Shown here one piece after another: positions 56,061 through 63,177 of a stretch of 64,000 nt of DNA (its first letter is position 1; each line of letters starts with the position of its first letter). A model generated the notes under the pieces. That model was given only the letters and a program-made list of their open reading frames with translations. It ran no database searches and was not told the DNA's origin. The translations under genes and the position numbers were made by a program. The DNA is from Mycobacterium sp. 852002-50816_SCH5313054-b (GTDB taxonomy: Bacteria; Actinomycetota; Actinomycetes; Mycobacteriales; Mycobacteriaceae): assembly GCF_001667185.1 (NCBI RefSeq), contig NZ_LZIC01000030.1:124001-188000 (forward strand). The letters are read 5' to 3'.

Positions 56061-57799
56061 GGAATCGGTACTCCTTTTTGCGTTGTGATCTGTTGTTCGA
56101 CCACGTGATTGGCGGGCTTTCTGTTGAGGAACGCTGCGAACGGCGGGATTTCGTCGGCGGCGCACTCGACGCTGACCACGGACGGGCCGTCGACGGCCAT
56201 CGCCCGTTCAAGTGCAGCGGGAAGCGCGTCGAGGTCGGCCACGTCGACCGCAGACAGCCCGGGGAACATGCTCGCCAGACCGGCCGCCAGCCGGCTGGGA
56301 GCGAACCGGTTGTAGCTGTACAGGTCGTCGTAGAACAGCTGCTCGCGGGTGACGCACATGGCGTGGGCGTTGTTGTTGAACAGCACGAAAGTCACCGGTA
56401 GCCGGTACTGCACCGCGGTGTGCACCTCCATGCCGTGCATGAAGAACGCGCCGTCACCCGCGATCACCACGGTGCGACCGCCGGGGCGCCCGCTGTTGGC
56501 CCGTCCGAACGCCATCCCGATGCCGGCGCCGAAGCTGTAACCCATGCCCCCCATCCCGAGTGCCACCGCGAAGCGACCGTCCCGGCGAACGGGGAGGTGA
56601 TGGATCGCGGCCGCGCCGGTGTTGCCGGCATCGACGACGATGTCGGTCCCGTCGGGCAACGCGCTGTCGAGCGCCACCATGGCGTCCCGGTAACGAACGC
56701 CCGTACCGGCGAAGGACGGTGGACGCAGTTCTGTGCCCGCAACGAAATCGGGCACGCGCAGCCCCCTTGCCCGCCCCCGCCCGGACAAGGCCCGGGTCAG
56801 CATCGCCAGCGATCCCCGCAGATTCTCGGTGTGCACATGCGTGCACGGCAGGTAGGGCGGGGCGGAGCCGAGCGAGACCATCCGCACCGCCGCGAGCGTG
56901 TCGTCGAGGCCGGCGCGAGCCGTCACCGACAGTCGGGTGCCGATTACCAGGCACACGGCGCTCGCGGCGATCGCGTCGGCCACACCGGGATGGCCCATCA
57001 CACCCGTCACGCCGAGCGCCGAAGAGGAACCGAAACCCGGTGTGCCGGCGACATCTTTGGCGTCGGGCACGCATGCCACCCGGGCACGCAGCAGGGCGCG
57101 CAACTCCTCGAGTTCGGCCCGGGCGTCGTCGCGAGCCACTTGCTCGCCGGCGATGATGGTGACGGGCCCGCTCGCTCGCCGCAGGGCTCGCACGATCGCA
57201 CGTGGATCGCCGATGCTCGCCCCTGGGTGCTCGCTGCCACGAGGGTCAGCACCGGCGTGGTCGGCGATCTCTACCTTGGCCTGTTGAATGTCTTTGGGCA
57301 GCAACAACACCGCCGGGCCGCCGGTGCGCGCGGCCGCGGTTGCACTGGGCAACGCCGAAAGGATGTCGGCGGGCGTCAGGACCCGCCGGCAAAAGACCGA
57401 GACCGCGGAGAACAACGCCTCGGCATTCAAGGAACCGTTGCAGCCGCTGGTGTCCTGGAAACTGCCCCGACCGTCCATCGTGGTGGCCGGCTGACCCACC
57501 AAGGCCAACACCGGCACCCGGCTGGCCAACGATTCCCCAAGGCCCGCAACGAGATTCAGCGCTCCTCCGCCGGATGTCGCCGCCACCACGCCCAAACCGG
57601 CGCCGCTGCGGCTGTACCCGTCGGCCATCGTAGCGGCCGAGAACTCGTGTTTTGCCAACACCGCGGTGATGTCCGAATTGAAATGTGCGGCGTCGTAAAG
57701 ATCTTCGATATTGGCGCCGTCGACGCCGAATATGTAATCGCTGTCGATTCTCGCGAGGTATTCGACGATATGGTCGACCACCCTGTGTTGCCTGGGCAT
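56051..57799 (-). CDS. Thiamine diphosphate-dependent enzyme (acetolactate synthase-like)
   Basis: A 582-residue ThDP enzyme with the three acetolactate synthase-like domains. The activating Glu is Glu52 (AKHEFSAATMADGYSR). The ThDP-binding motif is GDGAFFMHGMEVHTAVQYRL followed by FVLFNNNAH. It does not sit with ilv genes. It could decarboxylate an alpha-keto acid and add the product to an acyl group or aldehyde (carboligation). The ATG at 57799 heads an operon of seven overlapping or tightly spaced genes running to 50867. A SigL-type promoter lies 30 nt upstream. Confidence 0.87.
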   Translation of the reverse strand: MPRQHRVVDHIVEYLARIDSDYIFGVDGANIEDLYDAAHFNSDITAVLAKHEFSAATMADGYSRSGAGLGVVAATSGGGALNLVAGLGESLASRVPVLALVGQPATTMDGRGSFQDTSGCNGSLNAEALFSAVSVFCRRVLTPADILSALPSATAAARTGGPAVLLLPKDIQQAKVEIADHAGADPRGSEHPGASIGDPRAIVRALRRASGPVTIIAGEQVARDDARAELEELRALLRARVACVPDAKDVAGTPGFGSSSALGVTGVMGHPGVADAIAASAVCLVIGTRLSVTARAGLDDTLAAVRMVSLGSAPPYLPCTHVHTENLRGSLAMLTRALSGRGRARGLRVPDFVAGTELRPPSFAGTGVRYRDAMVALDSALPDGTDIVVDAGNTGAAAIHHLPVRRDGRFAVALGMGGMGYSFGAGIGMAFGRANSGRPGGRTVVIAGDGAFFMHGMEVHTAVQYRLPVTFVLFNNNAHAMCVTREQLFYDDLYSYNRFAPSRLAAGLASMFPGLSAVDVADLDALPAALERAMAVDGPSVVSVECAADEIPPFAAFLNRKPANHVVEQQITTQKGVPIPCP

Positions 57800-57828
57800 C
57801 TGCTCACCTAACTCATGTCGCTGCCAGT

Positions 57829-57856
57829 AACACGACCCCCAGGTGACTTCAGTTCA
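57829..57856 (-). promoter_or_regulatory. SigL-type promoter of the ThDP operon
   Basis: On the minus strand TGAACT (57856-57851), a 16-nt spacer and CGTGTT (57834-57829). This fits the reported mycobacterial SigL consensus (TGAACC, 16-17 nt, CGTgtA) with one -35 mismatch. The start would lie about 23 nt before the ATG, with the ribosome site TTAGGTGAG between. Confidence 0.6.
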
Positions 57857-57882
57857 CCCGAGACCGAACAATTCACAGTGAA
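57842..57882. promoter_or_regulatory. Cluster of inverted TTCAC/GTGAA half-sites
   Basis: Two inverted repeats: GGTGA-N7-TCACC (57842-57858) and TTCACAGTGAA (57872-57882). They overlap or abut the -35 of the ThDP promoter and the end of the RslA-like gene. The layout suggests binding of a dimeric regulator in addition to sigma control. Confidence 0.35.
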
Positions 57883-58616
57883 CGCTCCAAAAGGACCTCG
57901 CCGTCATCGACGGAAATCACTTGTACAGAAGCGATTTGATCTACACGTGTTGAAATACTGCCCGCGGGCACCGCCGTGTGGCCCGGATTCGCCACCCAGG
58001 TTGCCAACCGGGTGTGGCTGCCGTCACGAGCTATCACGACCATCGCCAGCGTGTCGTGATGGGCGTTCAGCGGGGCCAGGCAGACGCAGTTCATCGAGAT
58101 CGACGTTCCCCACCGCTGGCTGCTCAGGGATACCGTCGAGGCCAGCTTGTCCGTTCCGACCTGGGCCATCGGCTGAACCGACTCGTTGGCCTGCGGCACC
58201 GGCGCGGTTGGCGAGGATTGACCGGCGAGGCCGACGAACACACCGATCGCCAGGACCGCGGCTGCGACGGTCCCGGCCGCCCAGGTCGCGACGCGCGCCC
58301 GGCGCCGTCGCCAGTCGACCTTGGCCAGCAGCGACGTCAGCAACTCATCGCTCGGCAGCGGTTCCGCGTCGCCGCCGTCGTGCTCGTCGATCGCGGTCAT
58401 CTCGCCGCGACCCAGTTGCGACAGGAGGGCCGGAACGCCGTTGAGCTCGCCAACGGCGCTGCGGCACAACGGGCAGTAGCCCAGGTGCGCTTCGAACTCG
58501 CGCCGTTGCGCCGACGACAGCGATCCCAGCACGTATGCGGCATCCCACATCTCGTACTCGTCATGCCCGGGCGGGTGACCGACTGTCGGCGTCCCGGGCC
58601 GCCAAAGCGGCATCAT
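57873..58616 (-). CDS. RslA-like zinc-binding anti-sigma factor without adjacent sigma gene
   Basis: A 247-residue membrane anti-sigma factor. The N-terminal ZAS domain has His44-x3-Cys48-x2-Cys51 (AHLGYCPLCRSAV). One TM helix lies at about residues 110-130. The extracytoplasmic domain (PMAQVGTDKLASTVSLSSQRWGT, NCVCLAPLNAHHDTLAMVV, LATWVANPGHTAVPAGSIST) closely resembles M. tuberculosis RslA, the redox-sensitive inhibitor of SigL. No sigma gene is next to it, unlike the sigL-rslA pair. The ATG at 58616 has a GGGGAG ribosome site; one ten codons upstream has none. It precedes the ThDP operon by 73 nt on the same strand. Confidence 0.88.
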   Translation of the reverse strand: MMPLWRPGTPTVGHPPGHDEYEMWDAAYVLGSLSSAQRREFEAHLGYCPLCRSAVGELNGVPALLSQLGRGEMTAIDEHDGGDAEPLPSDELLTSLLAKVDWRRRRARVATWAAGTVAAAVLAIGVFVGLAGQSSPTAPVPQANESVQPMAQVGTDKLASTVSLSSQRWGTSISMNCVCLAPLNAHHDTLAMVVIARDGSHTRLATWVANPGHTAVPAGSISTRVDQIASVQVISVDDGEVLLERSL

Positions 58617-58801
58617 CCTATTACTCCCCGTTTCCTGGGATATCATGGTATTAAAGCTCTTTCAGAGATTTCGGAGATTCCTCAGCCGCCCTGAATGGCG
58701 GGCAGGGCGTCACCGCAACGACGGTCAGCCGCCGGTCCGGGGCTCCGACTTTCGTTGCGGGCGGTGGAGCGCCCTCATCAACTCAAATCCTCCATGCTGA
58801 T

Positions 58802-58829
58802 GAAACGAGCGAAGCGCCTGTTCGGTTCA
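58802..58829 (-). promoter_or_regulatory. SigL-type promoter upstream of the RslA-like gene
   Basis: On the minus strand TGAACC (58829-58824), a 16-nt spacer and CGTTTC (58807-58802). The -35 is perfect and the -10 matches at CGT. It lies in the gap after the BBE-like oxidase gene. The resulting leader of about 180 nt contains a possible 17-codon frame (58778-58725) with a GGAGG site. Confidence 0.55.
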
Positions 58830-58880
58830 TTCAGCGCACACCGGCCGCGGTTTGCTGAGCGGCAGGGTGCGGGGTTGCCG

Positions 58881-60221
58881 TCAGGAGCCGCCGAGCCAGC
58901 TGTGGAACCGACGATCCGGGTCGTAGGCCGAGCGCACCTGGTCGAGTCGTGCCATGTTCGACTCGGCAATGTATCGCGACGGACGCCGGCACAGATTTTC
59001 GTCGGCGAGCGAGCTGCCGGTCGCCAAGTGCGACATCGCCGCCATGTTGGACGCGGCCCAGTCGCGGTACCGGTCGTCGTCGGCCGGATCCTGCCAGATG
59101 GTGTAGAGCGCCATGTAGACCTCGTCTTCGACGCCGTACACCATGTCCGCGCGCGCCGGGTCGGTCTTCCAGCCCGTGAAGATGAAGTGCGAGGGATGCG
59201 GCGGCATGGTCTCGATGATCTTGCGGATGCCCGGCCGCAGCGCTTCGGCGGAGGCCGACGTGAACATGTTGTCGGCGATGTAGCGGTGCCCCTTCGGGTA
59301 GCTGGTCATCACGGCGGTGTACCAATTGGCCAACGTTGCCGGAGCATACGGGAGGCTGACGATCGCCTTGTCGATGACCGGGCAACTCCCGAGCGGAGCA
59401 AGGGCTTTCATCGCCTCCTCCTCCGAGTCGGCGAATACCGGCGAGGCGATCGTGATGCCGGGTTGGTCCAGACCGGCTCCGGGAAAGCTGCGCCCGGTGT
59501 GGATCTGCAGTTCGACGCGGTCGTCGATCTCGGGAATGAGGGAACGTCCCCAGGCGAACACTTCGTCGGCGACCTCGATCGGATACATGTACAGGCAGGT
59601 GCCCCAGACCGCGGGACGTGGGTGAACCCGCAGCTTGAACGAGGTGACCACGCCGAAGAAACCCGGTCCGGCCCCGCGGGCCGCCCAGTACAGGTCCGGA
59701 TGGTTTTCGGGGTCGCAGTAGATCAGTTCGCCGTCGGCGGTCACCACTTCCAGTCCAAGCACGCTCTCGCAGGCCGGCCCCAGCACCGGGCTGTTCCAGC
59801 CGTATCCGCCCTGTAACAGATAGCCGCCGAGGCAGATTCCCTCGCAGTGGCCGGCGGGAAAGAACAGCCCTTGCGCGTCCAGTTCGGTCGCGAACACGCT
59901 GGCGACCTTGCCTGGGCCGACGTCCGCGGTCATCCGGTCCGGTTCGACGGCGCAATGATCGAGGCGGCTGACGTCGAGCAGCAGGCCGCCGTCGCGCAGG
60001 TGGCTGGCCGTCCAGCTGTGACCGCCCGAACGTATGCCGACCTGATATCCGTTCCTCCGCGCATAACGGACCGCTGCGACCACGTCGTCGGCGTCGTACG
60101 CCTGCACGATGATGTCGGGAAAGCGTTCCGGCACAAGCCCGTTCCACACCGTCTCCCGACGCGCCCGTTCGTAACCGTCCGCGCCACGGGGGAAGGCCTT
60201 TGCGGTGGAAAGTAAAATCAT
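58881..60221 (-). CDS. Berberine-bridge-enzyme-like FAD oxidase
   Basis: A 446-residue FAD-linked oxidase of the BBE/reticuline oxidase family. His68 in GIRSGGHSW and Cys126 in FPAGHCEGICLGGYLLQGGYGW are at the positions for bicovalent FAD attachment. The LYWAARGAGPGFFGVVTSF motif and the C-terminal BBE element NMARLDQVRSAYDPDRRFH are present. No signal peptide. Bacterial members oxidize alcohols, phenols or ring-closing intermediates in natural-product pathways. The start overlaps the monooxygenase stop by 4 nt. Confidence 0.88.
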   Translation of the reverse strand: MILLSTAKAFPRGADGYERARRETVWNGLVPERFPDIIVQAYDADDVVAAVRYARRNGYQVGIRSGGHSWTASHLRDGGLLLDVSRLDHCAVEPDRMTADVGPGKVASVFATELDAQGLFFPAGHCEGICLGGYLLQGGYGWNSPVLGPACESVLGLEVVTADGELIYCDPENHPDLYWAARGAGPGFFGVVTSFKLRVHPRPAVWGTCLYMYPIEVADEVFAWGRSLIPEIDDRVELQIHTGRSFPGAGLDQPGITIASPVFADSEEEAMKALAPLGSCPVIDKAIVSLPYAPATLANWYTAVMTSYPKGHRYIADNMFTSASAEALRPGIRKIIETMPPHPSHFIFTGWKTDPARADMVYGVEDEVYMALYTIWQDPADDDRYRDWAASNMAAMSHLATGSSLADENLCRRPSRYIAESNMARLDQVRSAYDPDRRFHSWLGGS

Positions 60222-61444
60222 TGTGCCCCTCTGGTTTTCTGGCCTGATGTCACGAGATCCGCTGACACATCGGCAAGCGGCTCGCGGGTGGATGAACCAA
60301 TCCGCTTCAGGTAGGACGCGACTTCGGCGGCCAGTGGCGTCGAGTTCATGCGGATCGCCCGCAGCGGACCATTGGGCGGAATGCCGTAGCCGATCGCGAA
60401 CATTCCGTCGCCGACGTGCGAGGCAAAGCCGCCGCGGGGGTGGCCGTGCCCGTCGAGGACGCCGAGATGGCCGACCAAGCCGTCGAGATCCGTGCCGAAC
60501 CCGGTGGCGGCGATGATCACCTGCGGCGCCACGGACGTGCCGTCGGCCAGGACCACGCCGCCGGCCGAGAGTGCCTGGACGGCGCCGACGACCTCGACGC
60601 GCCCGATCCGCACCTGGCCGACGAGTTCGTCGGCCAGCGTGGGGATGCGGCCCCGCGTCTCCACCGTCGCCTTCAGCCCGAGCGTCGGCCGGTCGAAGCC
60701 GTAGGCCGACAGGTCACCGAACATCACCCGGTTCATCCGCGCGATCACCGGATCGACCACGCGCGCGGGAACTCTCGAGAACAGTTCGAGGAAGATATCC
60801 GAGGGAAACGGCCCGATGGCCCGCCGCACCAGGTGCGGCGGTGTGCGCACCGCGAGCCAGATCCGTCGCGCGCCGTCGTTGGCGAGCTGAACGGCGATGT
60901 CGGCGGCCGAATTGCCCGCGCCGACGACCAGCACGTCACGGCCGCGGTAGGGCCAGGCATTGGTGAAGTCGCCGGAATGAACGATCTCGCCGCTGAAGCG
61001 GCCGAGCCCGGGCCAGGCGGGGATGGTGGGCGCACCGTAGTTGCCCGTCGCGAGGACGATTGCCGGGGTTCGGATCTCACCGGACGTTGTGTCGAGGCGC
61101 CAGGCTTCCCCGACCCGGTCGATGCGGTGGACCTCACATCCGAGCCTGATCGCGATGTTCTGCCGCGCGACGTAGCGGTCGAAATAGCGGACCATGTCCT
61201 CCTTGGTCGGCCAGCGGCCGGCGTTCCAGGGAATGCGCTGCCCTGGCAGGTGCGACAAGAAGCCGGTGGTGTTGAGCCGAAAGTTGTCGTAGCGCGTGCG
61301 CCACGACATCGCGGGGGCCGCCGCGCGGTCGACGACGAGCGCTTTGACGCCGTGCTGATGGTCGAGCTGGCGAGCGACGGCCAGGCCGGCGGGCCCCGCG
61401 CCGATGACAACGGTGTCCGGGCTGTGCCGGGTCTCTGCCGTCAT
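60218..61444 (-). CDS. Flavin-containing monooxygenase
   Basis: A 408-residue single-component FMO. The FAD loop is VVIGAGPAGLAVARQL, the NADPH loop is DVLVVGAGNSAADIAVQL, and ATGNYGAPTIPAWPG is the conserved segment between them. The family includes N-hydroxylases, S-oxidases and YUCCA-type enzymes; the substrate is unknown. The ATG at 61444 was chosen because similarity starts there. It is the first gene of a two-gene operon with the BBE-like oxidase, behind a SigL-type promoter, and divergent from mmsA. Confidence 0.86.
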   Translation of the reverse strand: MTAETRHSPDTVVIGAGPAGLAVARQLDHQHGVKALVVDRAAAPAMSWRTRYDNFRLNTTGFLSHLPGQRIPWNAGRWPTKEDMVRYFDRYVARQNIAIRLGCEVHRIDRVGEAWRLDTTSGEIRTPAIVLATGNYGAPTIPAWPGLGRFSGEIVHSGDFTNAWPYRGRDVLVVGAGNSAADIAVQLANDGARRIWLAVRTPPHLVRRAIGPFPSDIFLELFSRVPARVVDPVIARMNRVMFGDLSAYGFDRPTLGLKATVETRGRIPTLADELVGQVRIGRVEVVGAVQALSAGGVVLADGTSVAPQVIIAATGFGTDLDGLVGHLGVLDGHGHPRGGFASHVGDGMFAIGYGIPPNGPLRAIRMNSTPLAAEVASYLKRIGSSTREPLADVSADLVTSGQKTRGAQ

Positions 61445-61498
61445 CCGCGATCTCCCGTCGTGCGTTTTGGGTGCCGGGGACCTCGGGCCCCCAGAACT

Positions 61499-61526
61499 AG
61501 CACGATGCGGAACCGCTGGTGGTTCA
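61499..61526 (-). promoter_or_regulatory. SigL-type promoter of the FMO/BBE oxidase operon
   Basis: On the minus strand TGAACC (61526-61521), a 16-nt spacer and CGTGCT (61504-61499). The -35 is perfect and the -10 keeps CGTG. It lies about 55 nt before the FMO ATG in the 207-bp divergent region with mmsA. Confidence 0.6.
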
Positions 61527-61577
61527 CCTGGGCGGATCGGGAGGGCCGCCGCGCGGGAAGGTGCGCTGCCCGTCACC

Positions 61578-61607
61578 TTGCGGACCCCGGGCCCCATTTA
61601 CTAGGAT
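61578..61607 (+). promoter_or_regulatory. Candidate SigA-type promoter of mmsA
   Basis: TTGCGG (61578-61583), an 18-nt spacer and TAGGAT (61602-61607). This is a good mycobacterial housekeeping pair; the predicted start lies near 61614, about 38 nt before the mmsA ATG. Confidence 0.5.
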
Positions 61608-61651
61608 ATGCAAGTATCAGTTAAGGCGCGTCAACAACACTCGAGGGCCCC

Positions 61652-63172
61652 ATGACCACACAGATCCCGCACTTCATCGGCGGGAAGCGCACCGCCGGCC
61701 AGTCCACCCGCACCGCCGACGTCTTCAACCCCAGCACCGGCGAGGTGCAGGCGACAGTGCCGATGGCCGGCAAGGCCGACGTCGACGCGGCGGTGGCCTC
61801 GGCCGTCGAGGCCCAAAAGGATTGGGCCGCATGGAATCCGCAGCGCCGCGCGCGGGTGATGATGCGCTTCATCGAGCTGGTCAACAAGAACATCGACGAG
61901 CTCTCCGAGCTGCTGTCCCTCGAGCACGGCAAGACGGTGCCCGACGCCAGGGGCGACGTCCAGCGCGGTATCGAGGTGATCGAGTTCGCCATCGGGATCC
62001 CGCACCTGCTCAAGGGCGAATACAGCGAGGGCGCCGGCCCCGGCATCGACGTCTACTCGCTGCGCCAGCCGCTGGGCGTGGTTGCCGGCATCACGCCGTT
62101 CAACTTCCCGGCGATGATCCCGCTATGGAAGGCCGGGCCGGCCCTGGCGTGCGGAAACGCCTTCGTGCTCAAGCCCAGCGAGCGCGATCCCTCGGTCCCG
62201 GTGCGGTTGGCCGAGCTGTTCTTGGAGGCGGGCCTGCCGCCGGGCGTCTTCCAGGTGGTGCACGGCGACAAGGAGGCCGTCGACGCCATCCTGCACCACC
62301 CCGACATCAAGGCCGTGGGTTTCGTCGGCAGCTCCGACATCGCGCACTACATCTACTCCACGGCCGCGGCCAACGACAAGCGGTCACAGTGCTTCGGCGG
62401 CGCCAAGAATCACATGATCGTCCTGCCCGACGCCGACCTCGACCAGGCCGTCGACGCGTTGATCGGCGCCGGGTACGGTAGCGCCGGCGAGCGCTGCATG
62501 GCGATCAGCGTCGCGGTGCCCGTCGGCGAGCAGACCGCGGACCGGTTGCGCGCCAGGCTGATCGAGCGGATCAGCAACCTGCGCGTCGGCCACAGCCTGG
62601 ACCCCAAGGCCGACTACGGCCCGCTGGTCACCGAGGCCGCGCTGGCGCGGGTGCGCGACTACATCGGCCAGGGCGTCGAGGCGGGCGCCGAATTGGTCAT
62701 CGACGGGCGCGAGCGGACCAGCGACGACCTGACTTTCGGGGACGCCAACCTCGAGGGCGGATTCTTCATCGGCCCCACCCTGTTCGACCATGTCACCCCC
62801 GAGATGTCGATCTACACCGACGAGATCTTCGGGCCGGTGCTGTGCATCGTGCGCGCCCACGACTACGAAGAGGCGCTGCGGCTGCCTTCGGAACACGAGT
62901 ACGGGAACGGCGTGGCGATCTTCACCCGCGACGGCGACGCGGCCCGCGACTTCGTGTCCCGGGTGCAGGTGGGCATGGTGGGTGTGAACGTGCCGATCCC
63001 GGTGCCGGTGGCCTACCACACGTTCGGCGGCTGGAAGCGCTCCGGCTTCGGTGACCTCAACCAGCACGGCCCGGCGTCGATCCAGTTCTACACCAAGGTC
63101 AAGACCGTCACGTCGCGGTGGCCGTCCGGCATCAAGGATGGCGCCGAATTCGTCATCCCCACAATGAACTAG
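61652..63172 (+). CDS. mmsA: CoA-acylating methylmalonate-semialdehyde dehydrogenase
   Basis: A 506-residue aldehyde dehydrogenase that converts methylmalonate semialdehyde to propionyl-CoA in valine (and pyrimidine/inositol) breakdown. The Cys nucleophile is in GSAGERCMAISV, the Glu-less class feature is retained in CFGGAKNHMIVLPDADL, and GITPFNFPAMIPLWK matches MmsA. The next gene, fadE9-like, starts 6 nt after the stop. The M. tuberculosis pair is Rv0753c-Rv0752c, far from Rv3465, so this marks the right border of the accessory region. Confidence 0.93.
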   Translation: MTTQIPHFIGGKRTAGQSTRTADVFNPSTGEVQATVPMAGKADVDAAVASAVEAQKDWAAWNPQRRARVMMRFIELVNKNIDELSELLSLEHGKTVPDARGDVQRGIEVIEFAIGIPHLLKGEYSEGAGPGIDVYSLRQPLGVVAGITPFNFPAMIPLWKAGPALACGNAFVLKPSERDPSVPVRLAELFLEAGLPPGVFQVVHGDKEAVDAILHHPDIKAVGFVGSSDIAHYIYSTAAANDKRSQCFGGAKNHMIVLPDADLDQAVDALIGAGYGSAGERCMAISVAVPVGEQTADRLRARLIERISNLRVGHSLDPKADYGPLVTEAALARVRDYIGQGVEAGAELVIDGRERTSDDLTFGDANLEGGFFIGPTLFDHVTPEMSIYTDEIFGPVLCIVRAHDYEEALRLPSEHEYGNGVAIFTRDGDAARDFVSRVQVGMVGVNVPIPVPVAYHTFGGWKRSGFGDLNQHGPASIQFYTKVKTVTSRWPSGIKDGAEFVIPTMN

Positions 63173-63177
63173 CCACC

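Noticed and set aside
50867..57799. Assignment of the operon to a prodigiosin-type (PigD/PigE/PigB) or acetolactate/valine pathway
   Set aside because: A ThDP enzyme, an aminotransferase and a flavin oxidase occur in such pathways, but the KAS III-like, SRPBCC and methyltransferase genes and the aminotransferase subtype do not fit, and no ilv genes are present.
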